From assembly GCF_008107445.1 (NCBI RefSeq), contig NZ_VSLD01000006.1, forward strand, positions 62,001 through 126,000: a stretch of DNA of 64,000 nt, read 5' to 3'. Shown piece by piece: positions 18,462 to 30,502 of this stretch. Position 1 is the first letter of the stretch; every line of letters begins with the position of its first letter. The DNA is from Arthrobacter echini (GTDB lineage: Bacteria > Actinomycetota > Actinomycetes > Actinomycetales > Micrococcaceae). The notes beneath the pieces are model-generated. The model made no database searches. It saw only the letters and a program-made list of their open reading frames with translations, and was not told the origin of the DNA. The position numbers and the translations under genes were made by a program.

Positions 18462-19127
18462 ATGGCCGAACCCACAGAGCTGACGGCGCGCGTCGACGGT
18501 GAGGCGATCTTCCGGGCGCTCCGGAGCGAGATCCTCGCCGGGATGCACCCTCCCGGGACGGCGCTGCGCGAGGTCGTGATCTCCGAGCGTTTCGGAGTCT
18601 CCCGCACCCCGGTCCGGGAGGCACTGAGCAGGCTGCAGCACGAGCGACTGCTCGAACGCGCGGTCCGCGGACTCCAGGTCCCCCAGGTCGACCCGCAGCA
18701 GGTCATCCAGATCTACGACCTGCGGGTGATGCTGGAGGAGGAGGCGGCCGGACAGGCGGCCCTGAACCGCGGGACAGCGGATCTCATGCGGCTCGAAGCG
18801 CTCCTGGATCGCGACCGCGCCGCCGTCGACCCCGACGACACCACGAAGGTCACCAACAATCTCGAGTTCCACACCACGCTGTGGGCAGCGGCGCGCAATC
18901 CCATCCTCATGGATCTGCTCCAGCGGCTCTCCACGCACCTGATCCACACCCCGCGCTCCACCCTCTCGGTGGGCAATCGCTGGCAGGAGGTCCTCGGGGA
19001 GCACGAGGCGCTCATCAGTGCCATCACCGAGCGGCGGAGCGAGGACGCCCGGGCCATCGCCCGCGCCCACATGGAGACGGCGCGCACGCTGCGACTGCAG
19101 CTGCTGCGCACGTCGGCGGCGGACTGA
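18462..19127 (+). CDS. GntR-family regulator with FCD ligand-binding domain
   Basis: A 221-residue regulator. The winged helix (about residues 10-75) contains SRTPVREALSRLQHE, the GntR recognition signature, and the C-terminal all-helical FCD domain contains the acidic and His residues that usually bind a metal and a carboxylate effector (NLEFHTTLW, HEALISAI, RAHMETAR). It ends two bases before the nucleoside hydrolase start, so the two are co-transcribed and it is the likely regulator of the hydrolase/ECF transporter genes. It could also act on acnA, whose promoter contains a TGTATACA palindrome; that is a hypothesis. Confidence 0.9.
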   Translation: MAEPTELTARVDGEAIFRALRSEILAGMHPPGTALREVVISERFGVSRTPVREALSRLQHERLLERAVRGLQVPQVDPQQVIQIYDLRVMLEEEAAGQAALNRGTADLMRLEALLDRDRAAVDPDDTTKVTNNLEFHTTLWAAARNPILMDLLQRLSTHLIHTPRSTLSVGNRWQEVLGEHEALISAITERRSEDARAIARAHMETARTLRLQLLRTSAAD

Positions 19128-19129
19128 TC

Positions 19130-20164
19130 ATGCCGCAGTCCCGCCAGCGCCTCCTGCTCGACGTCGACACGGGGATCGACGACGCCGTCGCCCTCCTGTA
19201 CCTGCTCGCGACGCCCGGGGTGAGTATCGAGGCCATCACCTGTACCGCGGGCAATGTCGGCGCCCACCAGGTGGCCGCCAACAATCTGGCGCTGCTTGAG
19301 CTGTGCGCCCGGGCCGGCGTGGAGGTGGCCATCGGCAGCGAGGTGCCACTGGAGATCCCCCTCGTCACCACGGAGGAGACCCACGGCGACCAGGGAATCG
19401 GCTACGCCGTCCTGCCTCCGCCGCGCTGCAGCGTCTCGAGCCGCAACGCCGTGGATGTCTGGCTCGAAGCCGCCCGCTGCCATCCCGGCCAGGTCACCGG
19501 AATCATCACGGGTCCGCTCACCAATTTCGCCCTGGCGCTACGGGCCGAGCCGGAGCTGCCCATGCTCCTGAAGGGTCTCGTGATCATGGGTGGGGCGTTC
19601 AACTACCCGGGCAACACCACGCCGGTCGCCGAGTGGAACATGCACGTGGATCCGCATGCGGCCAGGGAGGTGTTCGCCGCCTACGAGGGGCTGCCGTACG
19701 AGAAGCTGCCCGTCATCTGCGCCCTCGAGACCACCGAGCGCATCGAGTGCACTCCCGCGCATCTGGAGGCCGTGGCCGCGGCGGCGTGTGCCGGGCCGGA
19801 AGTGGTTTCGCCGGATCAGCCCGAGGGGACGCGCAGCACCAGCGACAACGCCGTTGTCGCATGCCTGTCCGATGCCCTGCGCTTCTACATGGAGTTCCAC
19901 CGGCTCCACGGCCAGGGGTACATCGCGCATCTGCACGATCTCTTCGCCGCGATGGTCGCCACGGGGGAGGCCGGCATCACGGAGCGGACCGTGACGGTGG
20001 ACGTGGAGACACAGTCTCCACTGACGATCGGGCAGACGGTGGCCGATGTCGCGGGGATGTGGGGGCGCCGGCCCAATGCGCGGATCGTCACGGGCAACGA
20101 CCCTCCGGCCGTCTTCGAGCTCATGGTCCGCCGGCTCTCGCACCTGGCCCGGATGCACGGCTGA
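19130..20164 (+). CDS. Nucleoside hydrolase (IunH-like)
   Basis: A 344-residue N-ribohydrolase that splits a nucleoside-type substrate into base and ribose. The Ca2+-binding motif DVDTGIDDA (Asp11, Asp13, Asp17, Asp18) opens the protein, and ITGPLTNFALAL, VIMGGAFNYPGN and WNMHVDPHA follow. The C-terminal Ca2+ aspartate sits in TSDNAVVA, where inosine-uridine hydrolases normally have His-Asp; the missing His suggests a different leaving base. It is translationally coupled to the GntR gene and followed by an ECF transporter. Salvage of a nucleoside or a ribosylated vitamin or queuosine-like base is the inferred role. Confidence 0.88.
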   Translation: MPQSRQRLLLDVDTGIDDAVALLYLLATPGVSIEAITCTAGNVGAHQVAANNLALLELCARAGVEVAIGSEVPLEIPLVTTEETHGDQGIGYAVLPPPRCSVSSRNAVDVWLEAARCHPGQVTGIITGPLTNFALALRAEPELPMLLKGLVIMGGAFNYPGNTTPVAEWNMHVDPHAAREVFAAYEGLPYEKLPVICALETTERIECTPAHLEAVAAAACAGPEVVSPDQPEGTRSTSDNAVVACLSDALRFYMEFHRLHGQGYIAHLHDLFAAMVATGEAGITERTVTVDVETQSPLTIGQTVADVAGMWGRRPNARIVTGNDPPAVFELMVRRLSHLARMHG

Positions 20165-20188
20165 CCCGGCGCAGGCCCCCGCTACACT
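20161..20188 (+). promoter_or_regulatory. Probable promoter for the ECF transporter genes
   Basis: A -35-like CTGACC (20161-20166) and a -10 box TACACT (20183-20188), spaced by 16 bases, overlap the stop of the nucleoside hydrolase gene. Transcription would begin near 20195, leaving a leader of about 78 bases before the S-component GTG. No known riboswitch fold is recognised in it. Confidence 0.45.
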
Positions 20189-20272
20189 GGAAGCGGCCCG
20201 CGATGCTGCGTGGCCGGCGCCGAGGTGACATGAGGTGCGTGTCCTGCCCTCGATCCCCGCCCAAGGAATACC

Positions 20273-21112
20273 GTGAGCTCATCCTCCGCGCCGGCAGCAG
20301 AGCCGGCCGCCCTGCGACCCCGCCGCCTGCTCCTCGCCGCCGGCGGCACACTGATCGTCCTGACGTACCTCCTCCTGGTGATCCTGCAGCCCACCGAGCT
20401 CGCCGGGGGCATGGGCAGCGTGGCCGCGCTCGTCTCGCTCATCGGCTTCCTCGGAGGAGGTGCACTCCTCGTCGCAGGGATCCTGCCCATGCTCAGCACC
20501 AGCTCGCTCGTGGTCATGCCGCTGGGGATCGCCCTGAACATCGCCATCGGCCAGCTCGCAGGATCGCTGGGCCTGCAGATCTACCTCGACGCCATCGGGA
20601 CGGTGCTCGTCGCCGTCCTCGCCGGACCGGCCGCAGGAGCCGCGACCGGTGCCATCAGCAACGCGATCTGGGGACTGTTCAATCCCTTCGCCCTGCCCTT
20701 CGCCGCCGGCGCTGCACTGATCGGCCTGCTTGCCGGTCTCGCCGCGAAGCACGGACTCTTCCGCCGCGTCTACACCGCAGCGGGTGCGGGTCTCGTGACC
20801 GGCGCGATCGGCGGACTCGTCGCGGCCCCGGTGGCGGTCTTCATGTTCGGTGCGGCGGGCACCCCCGGGACCAATGCGATCATCGCGGTGTTCCGCTCGC
20901 TGGGGGACAAGCTCCTCCTCGCCGCGACCAAGCAGGGTCTGCTCTCCGACTCGCTGGACAAGATCGTGGTGTTCGTCCTCGTGGCGCTGATCGTCCACGC
21001 GCTGCCGCAGCGGGCGGTCCGCCAGTTCCCCTTCGCCCGGACGCAGCGGGTCATCGGCGGGCGAGGCGGCGGACGGTCCGCCGCCCGCGGGAACGATGCC
21101 GGCACGGCCTGA
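20273..21112 (+). CDS. ECF transporter substrate-binding (S) component
   Basis: A 279-residue integral membrane protein with about seven hydrophobic segments and a polar tail (last 25 residues Arg/Gly-rich). The stretch LQIYLDAIGTVLVAVLAGPAAGAATGAISNAIWGLF resembles the core of riboflavin/thiamine-type S components, which capture a vitamin or precursor and release it when driven by EcfT/EcfA. It is longer than most S components (about 180-200). The start is a GTG at 20273 after an AAGGA site. EcfT and a fused EcfAA follow immediately, and a nucleoside hydrolase precedes. The substrate is not deducible; a nucleoside, nucleobase or ribosylated cofactor precursor is the best guess. Confidence 0.8.
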   Translation: MSSSSAPAAEPAALRPRRLLLAAGGTLIVLTYLLLVILQPTELAGGMGSVAALVSLIGFLGGGALLVAGILPMLSTSSLVVMPLGIALNIAIGQLAGSLGLQIYLDAIGTVLVAVLAGPAAGAATGAISNAIWGLFNPFALPFAAGAALIGLLAGLAAKHGLFRRVYTAAGAGLVTGAIGGLVAAPVAVFMFGAAGTPGTNAIIAVFRSLGDKLLLAATKQGLLSDSLDKIVVFVLVALIVHALPQRAVRQFPFARTQRVIGGRGGGRSAARGNDAGTA

Positions 21113-21115
21113 CCC

Positions 21116-21871
21116 ATGCCCCGCCGCAGGATCTACAACCCCGTGACCGAGCTGCTCACGGCCGCGCTGCTGGTGGTCCTCGTGCTCGTGGTGAACCGGT
21201 GGGAGTTCTCCCTCGGGGTCCTGGTGCTCGGGGTGCTTCCCGCCGTCCTGTTCTCGGGCAGGGCCCGCCGGATCGGGCTCGCCCTCGCGCTGGTCACCGG
21301 GCCCCTCTTGATCTCCTCCCTCCTGCTCCACGGACTGTTCTTCCCCGAGGGGGAGCGGATCCTGCTCGATCTCGGGATCGCCCGCGTGAGCGTGGAGGGA
21401 CTGGTCTTCGCCGCCGTCCTGGGCGTGCGGACGAGCGTCTTCGCGGGTGTCCTGCTGACCACGGCGATGACCCTCGACATCGCCGAGCTCCTGGCCACCA
21501 TGACCCACCGCGGCTGGAACCGGAAGCTCGTCTTCGTCATCGGCTCCGCCGTCGGCCTGATTCCGCACGTGGCCCTCCGCGGGCAGCAGATCACCCGCGC
21601 CCAGCAGGCGCGGGGTTTCGTGGTGGGCCGAGGCCCGTTCACCCGCCTGCGGGGACTGCTCGCCGTCACCACTCCGCTGGTCATCGGCCTGCTCGTGGAC
21701 GCCTCGGAGCGCAACCACATGCTCGAGGCACGCGGCTTCTCCGCCACGGTGGCGCGCACGAGCTATGTGCCGGACTCCGACACGGCGGGGCAGCGCGTGT
21801 TCCGCCGCCTGCTGGTGCTCGGCGTCGGCCTCTGCTGCGCGGTGTGGTTGATCGTGACGGTGCCCGGATGA
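21116..21871 (+). CDS. ecfT: ECF transporter transmembrane (T) component EcfT
   Basis: A 251-residue membrane protein (four to five helices) with the two Ala-Arg-Gly coupling motifs that dock into the ATPases: AQQARGF (about residues 160-167) and MLEARGF (about 200-207). It couples ATP hydrolysis to movement of the S component. It begins 3 bases after the S gene and overlaps the ATPase gene by ATGA, so all three are made together. Confidence 0.9.
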   Translation: MPRRRIYNPVTELLTAALLVVLVLVVNRWEFSLGVLVLGVLPAVLFSGRARRIGLALALVTGPLLISSLLLHGLFFPEGERILLDLGIARVSVEGLVFAAVLGVRTSVFAGVLLTTAMTLDIAELLATMTHRGWNRKLVFVIGSAVGLIPHVALRGQQITRAQQARGFVVGRGPFTRLRGLLAVTTPLVIGLLVDASERNHMLEARGFSATVARTSYVPDSDTAGQRVFRRLLVLGVGLCCAVWLIVTVPG

Positions 21872-23343
21872 TCAGTCTCGAGGTCGAGTCCTTCGCCCAC
21901 GACGGCGCCGCCCCGGCCCTGACCGATGTCTCGCTCTCGGTGCAGCCCGGGGAGCACGTGGTCCTCGCGGGCGCATCGGGGTCGGGGAAGACCACGCTCG
22001 TCCGCCTGCTCGCGGGCCTCACCGGTCTCGACGCCGGAGCCACTCTTCTCGGGTCGATCACGCTCGGGGACCAGCGGCTCCGCTTCGACGGCTCGCCGCG
22101 GGATCCGCGCATCGACGCCGCCCGGTGGAGTGCACAGGTGGCCTATGTGGCGCAGGGGGCGTGGGGACAACTGTCGATGATGTCCTCGACCGTCGGTGAG
22201 GAGGTGGCTTTCGGCCTGGCGAACCGCGGGGTGCCGAGTGCGCAGCTGCGCCTGCGCGTGGAGGAGGTCGCGGTGGCGCTGGGGCTGACACCGCTGCTCC
22301 AGCGAGACCCACGCCGACTGTCCGGGGGCCAGCTGCAGCGCACCCTGATCGCCGCCGCCGTGGTGCAGCGTCCACGGGTCCTGGTCCTCGACGAACCCTT
22401 CCAGGGGCTCGACGACGACGCCGTGCGTGAGGTGGGAGCGGCCCTGGAGGTGCTGCGCGGGGACGGCACCGGCGTCGTGGTCTCCGCGCCGATGCTCCCC
22501 CTCGACGCGCCGCGGTCCGCGCGGGTCCTGGCCCTGGCGGGCGGCCGTCCGGTCTTCGACGGCCCGCTCGCCGAGGCCCGCTCGGCCGGGCTCGATCGGT
22601 ACGGCATCGGCACGGCGGGGGATCCCCCTACGAGAACCGGCGTGGACCGCCCGGCCGGAGCGGGCCCCGCACTCGTGGAGCTGAGGAACGTGTCCTTCAG
22701 CTATCCGGACGAGCGGGGAGCGCCGCGGGTCGCCGGTCTTCGCGGCATCGACCTGGACGTCCATCCGGGTGAGATCGTCGCGCTGCGGGGCCCCAACGGC
22801 TCGGGCAAGTCCACCCTGCTCCAGCACCTCGACGGACTGCTCCGGGCCGGGGCCGGCTCGGTCACGGTGGAGGGCACGCTCATCCGCCGGCAGCCGACGG
22901 GTTCGTTCGCCGGCACCGTGGGCTATCTGTTCCAGGACACCGACCAGCAGTTGTTCGAGCGGACCGTGCTCCGGGAGGTGGCCTACGGTCCGCGGGTCAC
23001 CGGCGCGGGCCGGGCGGAGGCGGGGCGCCGGGCCGCAGCCGCTCTCGCGGAGGTGGGTCTGCGGGCGGTGGAGGAGGTCCATCCCTACGAACTCGGCTTC
23101 GTCCAGCGTCGGTTGGTGGCGCTCGCCTCACTGATCGCCACCGGGCCCAGCCTTTGGGTGCTCGACGAGCCGACGGCCGGGCTCGACGCCCCCGCACGCG
23201 AGACCGTGGCGGCCCTCCTGGCCGCCCATGCCCGGGCGGGAGGCGCCGTCGTCCTGGCCACCCACGACGCGGCTTTCGCAGACGCGGTGGTGCACCGCAG
23301 CCTCTGGCTCGACGACGGCAGGGTCGTCCGGGAAGGCCACTGA
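21868..23343 (+). CDS. Fused double ATPase of the ECF transporter (EcfA-EcfA')
   Basis: A 491-residue protein with two ABC ATPase domains in tandem. Domain 1 (about residues 1-235): Walker A GASGSGKT, Q-loop, signature LSGGQ, Walker B VLVLDEP. Domain 2 (about 265-491): Walker A GPNGSGKS, VGYLFQDTDQQLF, Walker B LWVLDEP and the switch His in VLATHD, but its signature reads YELGFVQRR instead of LSGGQ. Thus one of the two composite ATP sites is degenerate, an asymmetry seen in many fused ABC systems. The start codon overlaps the ecfT stop. Confidence 0.92.
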   Translation: MISLEVESFAHDGAAPALTDVSLSVQPGEHVVLAGASGSGKTTLVRLLAGLTGLDAGATLLGSITLGDQRLRFDGSPRDPRIDAARWSAQVAYVAQGAWGQLSMMSSTVGEEVAFGLANRGVPSAQLRLRVEEVAVALGLTPLLQRDPRRLSGGQLQRTLIAAAVVQRPRVLVLDEPFQGLDDDAVREVGAALEVLRGDGTGVVVSAPMLPLDAPRSARVLALAGGRPVFDGPLAEARSAGLDRYGIGTAGDPPTRTGVDRPAGAGPALVELRNVSFSYPDERGAPRVAGLRGIDLDVHPGEIVALRGPNGSGKSTLLQHLDGLLRAGAGSVTVEGTLIRRQPTGSFAGTVGYLFQDTDQQLFERTVLREVAYGPRVTGAGRAEAGRRAAAALAEVGLRAVEEVHPYELGFVQRRLVALASLIATGPSLWVLDEPTAGLDAPARETVAALLAAHARAGGAVVLATHDAAFADAVVHRSLWLDDGRVVREGH

Positions 23344-23370
23344 GCATTCCCCCGACCGGCGGCAGCCCTC

Positions 23371-23376
23371 TAGGGT
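23371..23376 (+). promoter_or_regulatory. -10 box of a leaderless promoter
   Basis: TAGGGT lies exactly six bases before the ATG at 23383, so transcription is expected to start at the A of the start codon. No convincing ribosome site is needed or required in this arrangement. Confidence 0.5.
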
Positions 23377-23382
23377 GGAGCC

Positions 23383-24255
23383 ATGGATGTGCTGCGCGAA
23401 CGCCACCGGACGGTCCCCACGAAGGGCGCCGACATCGCCGTCTTCGAGTACGGCGTGGATCCCCGTCCCGACGCGCCGACGCTGGTGTTCGTCCACGGCT
23501 ACCCCGACGACCACCGCGTCTACCACCCGGTGCTGCGCGAGCTCGCCCCGACGCATCACCTGGTCGCCTTCGACACGCGCAACGCGGGCCGCTCCCGCAC
23601 GCTCGGTGGGGCGGGCTTCACCCTGGGGGAGCTGGTGGACGACATCTTCGCCGTGCTGGACGCCGTCGACACCCCCGGGGGTGTGCGGCTCGTCGGCCAC
23701 GACTGGGGGTCCATCCAGGGCTGGGCCGCCGTGCAGGACGAGCGGGCCGACGGCCGGATCGTCGACTACACGAGCATCTCCGGACCCGACCTGCGGCACT
23801 TCTCGCGCTGGCTTCGGCGTCGCCTCCGGGAGCCGCGGCTGATGCCACAGGGCATCGGGCAGCTGCTGCGCAGCTGGTACGTCGCCCTGTTCCAGCTGCC
23901 GGTCCTGCCCGAGCTGCTCTGGCGCTCCGGCCTGACCCGCCGGTACGAGCTGGCGGCGCGCCGCAATGTGGGCACCGACCCCATCCGTGGGCTGGCCCTG
24001 TACCGCGTGAACATGTTCTCGGAGGAGATTCCGCCCAGGAGCCGCCGTGTGTCGGCCCCCGTCCACGTGATCGTCCCGCTCAAGGACCCCTTTATCTCGC
24101 CGAAGCTCGTCGACGGGTTGGAGGACCTGGTGGAGGATCTCACCGTGACGAGTGTCCCCGGCAGCCACTGGTGGATCGCGGCCCGCCCCAGGGCGTTCGC
24201 CGAACTGCTCGACCCGGCCCTGCGGCACGCTCCCGCCGATCAGCCGGGCGGCTGA
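23383..24255 (+). CDS. Alpha/beta hydrolase, epoxide-hydrolase/dehalogenase-like
   Basis: A 290-residue alpha/beta hydrolase with the oxyanion motif HGYPDD and the nucleophile elbow GHDWGS, in which the nucleophile is Asp, not Ser. HGxP plus GHDWG is the pattern of epoxide hydrolases and haloalkane or haloacetate dehalogenases. The catalytic His is in GSHWWIAARP near residue 265. Substrate unknown. It is probably transcribed without a leader and converges with the helicase gene, with only 9 bases between stop codons. Confidence 0.88.
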   Translation: MDVLRERHRTVPTKGADIAVFEYGVDPRPDAPTLVFVHGYPDDHRVYHPVLRELAPTHHLVAFDTRNAGRSRTLGGAGFTLGELVDDIFAVLDAVDTPGGVRLVGHDWGSIQGWAAVQDERADGRIVDYTSISGPDLRHFSRWLRRRLREPRLMPQGIGQLLRSWYVALFQLPVLPELLWRSGLTRRYELAARRNVGTDPIRGLALYRVNMFSEEIPPRSRRVSAPVHVIVPLKDPFISPKLVDGLEDLVEDLTVTSVPGSHWWIAARPRAFAELLDPALRHAPADQPGG

Positions 24256-24264
24256 GGCGGCCGG

Positions 24265-27558
<3,294 letters not shown>

Positions 27559-27725
27559 AATTCCATGCTCTCACGCGGTACGGGCGCCTGCCGTCCGGGT
27601 TCGCGGCCGAGGCTGGGTCGATCATCCTGACCGGCAGCCGTGGACCGGGTGGCGCGGGAGGTGCCGCACGCTGACTTATTCTTGGTCGGGGGACACCACG
27701 GGTACACAACAAGAAGAGGTCATGC

Positions 27726-29027
27726 GTGTTCGAACCGACGAGCGTCGTCTTCACGGCGGCGGGGCTCGCGGTCTTCGCCGCAGCCCTCCTGCCCCGACTG
27801 CTGATGCGGGCCCCCGTCTCGATGCCCATGGTCTTCCTCGGGGCGGGCATCCTCATCTTCACGTTCGCCGAGGATCTGCCGGATCCGGACCCGGTCAAGT
27901 ACAGCGACATCACCATCCACCTCACCGAGGTGTGCGTGATCATCTCCCTGATGGGCGCGGGCCTGGCCCTGGACCGGAAACTGGGCTGGCGCCGTTGGGC
28001 GACCACGTGGCGCCTCCTGGGCATCGCCATGCCGCTGTGCATCGTCGTCCTCACGCTCATGGGCATGTGGGTGCTGGGTCTCGGCGTCGCGTCCGCCCTG
28101 CTGATCGCTGCGGCCCTGGCGCCCACGGACCCCGTCCTGGCCTCCGAGGTGCAGGTGGGCGAGCCCACGGAGCTGGAGGAGGACCTGGAGCGGGAGGACG
28201 AGGTGCGCTTCGGGTTGACCTCCGAGGCGGGCCTCAATGACGGACTCGCCTTCCCCTTCGTCTACCTGGCGATCCTGCTCAGCACGGTCGGTACCGCACC
28301 GTCCGCCTGGCTCACCGAGTGGATCCTGCTGGATGTGCTGTGGCGCACGGTCATCGGCTGCGCCCTCGGGTACCTGATCGGCAAGCTGCTCGGCCGGATC
28401 TTCTTCCGCGCACCCTTCGAGAGCGTCCGCCTGGCCAACTACTCGCAGGGCTTCGTGGCCCTGGCCGCCACGTTCCTGACCTACGGGCTGACGGAGGGGG
28501 TGGAGGGATACGGCTTCATCGCCGTCTTCGTCTGCGCCCTCACCATCCGCGCGGGTGAACAGACGAACGGTTACCACGGGGTGCTGCACAGCTACATCGA
28601 GCAGCTGGAGCGGCTCCTGACGGTGGTGGTGCTGGTACTCCTGGGAGGCGCCGTGGCGCGCGGGCTCCTCGACGGCCTGCGACCGCTGGAGGTGGTGGTC
28701 GCCGTCGCCTTCATCGTGCTGGTGCGTCCTGTCACCGCGTGGCTCAGCCTCGCCCGCACCCGGACCGGGCCGCGGGAGAGGGGGGTCCTGGCGTTCTTCG
28801 GTGTGCGGGGCATCGGGTCCCTGTACTACCTGAGCTATGCGTTGGCCAAGGGCGAGTTCATGGCCGACGAGGCGACGCTCTGGCGCATCGTTGCGCTGGT
28901 CATCGTCATGTCGATCGTGGTGCACGGTATCTCCGCGGGGCCCATCATCAACGCCCTCGACAGCGCCCGGCAGCGCAAGGCACGCGACGAGGGCGACGAG
29001 GCGAACGCGGCCACCACCCCGGTCTAG
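27726..29027 (+). CDS. Na+/H+ (cation:proton) antiporter, CPA1 type
   Basis: A 433-residue protein with about 12 membrane helices. LAPTDPVLASEVQVG and SEAGLNDGLAFPFVYLAI contain the conserved Asp pair and Asn-Asp (ND) motif expected in the ion-binding core of CPA1 exchangers, which export Na+ or K+ for H+. The start is GTG at 27726 behind an AAGAAGAGG site; an ATG four bases earlier is out of frame. Its TAG stop overlaps the TAG of the convergent benE gene in the single palindrome CTAG. Confidence 0.9.
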   Translation: MFEPTSVVFTAAGLAVFAAALLPRLLMRAPVSMPMVFLGAGILIFTFAEDLPDPDPVKYSDITIHLTEVCVIISLMGAGLALDRKLGWRRWATTWRLLGIAMPLCIVVLTLMGMWVLGLGVASALLIAAALAPTDPVLASEVQVGEPTELEEDLEREDEVRFGLTSEAGLNDGLAFPFVYLAILLSTVGTAPSAWLTEWILLDVLWRTVIGCALGYLIGKLLGRIFFRAPFESVRLANYSQGFVALAATFLTYGLTEGVEGYGFIAVFVCALTIRAGEQTNGYHGVLHSYIEQLERLLTVVVLVLLGGAVARGLLDGLRPLEVVVAVAFIVLVRPVTAWLSLARTRTGPRERGVLAFFGVRGIGSLYYLSYALAKGEFMADEATLWRIVALVIVMSIVVHGISAGPIINALDSARQRKARDEGDEANAATTPV

Positions 29028-30259
29028 CCCTCGGCCGCTGACCCCCGGGTCGCCGGGCCCCGGGGCGTGCGGGTGACCGCCGTCCGCTCGAGCGTCAGCC
29101 GCACGAGCAGTCCGCCGACCAGCGCCCAGAAGGCGCCGCCGATCCCGAGGATCGTGAGGCCGGAGGCCGCCAGCAGGAACGTCACGGCCCCGCTCATACG
29201 CCCCGAGGCGTCGCGGAACGAGGCGGTCACCGCGGTCGCCATGGTCCCGATGAGTGCAAGACCGGCCACGGCCTCGACGAGCCCGGCCGGTGCGGAGCCC
29301 ACGACGACGACGAGCGCCCCCGAGATCCCGGCGAGGACGAGATACGAGCACCCCGCGGTGAGCGCCGCGATCCAGCGTCTCTCGCGGTCGGCGCCCGCTC
29401 CCTCCCCGGCAGCCAGCGCTGCCGAGAGCGCCGCCAGATTGACGGCGTGCCCGCCGAAGGGAGCCACGACGGCGGTGCCCACCCCGGTCACGAGCAGCGC
29501 CGGCCGCCACGGGGTCCGGTACCCGAAGGAGGACAGGACGGCGACGCCGGGCAGATTCTGCGACGCCATCGTCACCACGTACAGGGGCAGCGCGAGGCCG
29601 ATCAGCGCTCCGGGTTCCAGGACCGGCACGGTGGGCGAGGGATGCGGGAGCAGGGAGGCGGGGTCGATGACGGTGCCCTGCAGCCTCAGCTGGACACCGA
29701 TCACGACCAGCGCCGCCACGAGCGCGAGCGGCACGGCCCACCGTGGCGCGAGGGCGGAGGCGGCGAGCCACACGAGGATCACCGGCAGGACCAGCTCGGG
29801 GATGGACCCGAGGGAGCGGAACGGGGCGAGGCAGAGGGGCAGCAACACCCCGGCGAGCATCGCCTGGGCCAGGTGCTGCGGGATGCGCGCCACGAGCCGG
29901 CCCAGCCAGGGAACGGCACCGGTCAGGGCGAAGAGGACGCCCGTGACGAGGAAGGCGCCCACGGCAGCCGGCCAGCCGCCGGAGGGGACGCTGGCCCCGG
30001 CCAGCAGCGCCGCGCCGGGCGTGGACCACGAGAGCGTCACGGGCACGCGGTACCGCAGCGCCAGCAGGATGATCCCCAGGCCCACGACCACGGTCAGGGC
30101 GAGCAGTCCCGAGGACGCCTGGTCAGGACTCGCGCCCGTGGCCCGCAGTCCGGCGAGGACGACGGCGAAGGAGGAGGTGAAGCCGACGATGGCCGTGACC
30201 ACACCGGCGAGGACGGGCTCGTGCAGGGAGGGCCGCTCGACCTGGCTGAGATGGGCCAC
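29024..30259 (-). CDS. benE: BenE-family benzoate/H+ symporter
   Basis: A 411-residue membrane protein with about 11-12 helices. Its opening GVVTAIVGFTSSFAVVLAGLRATGASPDQASSGLLAL and VTLSWSTPGAALLAG are hallmarks of BenE, the benzoate:H+ symporter family. The GTG start at 30259 has a CAGGAGAT ribosome site. No benzoate catabolic genes lie in the window, so the physiological substrate may be another aromatic acid. Convergent with the antiporter, divergent from the luciferase-like oxidoreductase. Confidence 0.9.
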   Translation of the reverse strand: MAHLSQVERPSLHEPVLAGVVTAIVGFTSSFAVVLAGLRATGASPDQASSGLLALTVVVGLGIILLALRYRVPVTLSWSTPGAALLAGASVPSGGWPAAVGAFLVTGVLFALTGAVPWLGRLVARIPQHLAQAMLAGVLLPLCLAPFRSLGSIPELVLPVILVWLAASALAPRWAVPLALVAALVVIGVQLRLQGTVIDPASLLPHPSPTVPVLEPGALIGLALPLYVVTMASQNLPGVAVLSSFGYRTPWRPALLVTGVGTAVVAPFGGHAVNLAALSAALAAGEGAGADRERRWIAALTAGCSYLVLAGISGALVVVVGSAPAGLVEAVAGLALIGTMATAVTASFRDASGRMSGAVTFLLAASGLTILGIGGAFWALVGGLLVRLTLERTAVTRTPRGPATRGSAAEG

Positions 30260-30358
30260 GGATCTCCTGGAGGCAGCGCCGCCGGGGCGGAAGCGGTCGT
30301 TCGGGCGGGGTGGGGGACGGACACGGCAAGCGTAGCGCGGGCGCTCCGGGGACCGGGC

Positions 30359-30399
30359 CCGGTTCTGCCGGCCCGCGGCTCCCGGTCCGGCAGAACCGG
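30359..30399. repeat. Perfect 13-base inverted repeat between divergent genes
   Basis: CCGGTTCTGCCGG (30359-30371) and CCGGCAGAACCGG (30387-30399) are exact reverse complements separated by 15 bases, in the intergenic region between benE and the luciferase-like gene. It could be an operator for both genes or an RNA hairpin in either leader. It is too far from any stop codon to be a terminator. Confidence 0.6.
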
Positions 30400-30502
30400 T
30401 CCTGCCAGCGCGGCCGGGAATTGAAGTACCCGGGCAACGGTTCTTGTACAGAGAGCGCTGCAGCATGATCTCTGCGCAGCACGCACGATCGAAAGGCACA
30501 CC

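Noticed and set aside
19303-21867. Long in-frame extension upstream of the ECF ATPase
   Set aside because: The Arg/Pro-rich translation overlaps the nucleoside hydrolase, S component and EcfT in another frame. The ATG at 21868 overlapping the ecfT stop is the real start.
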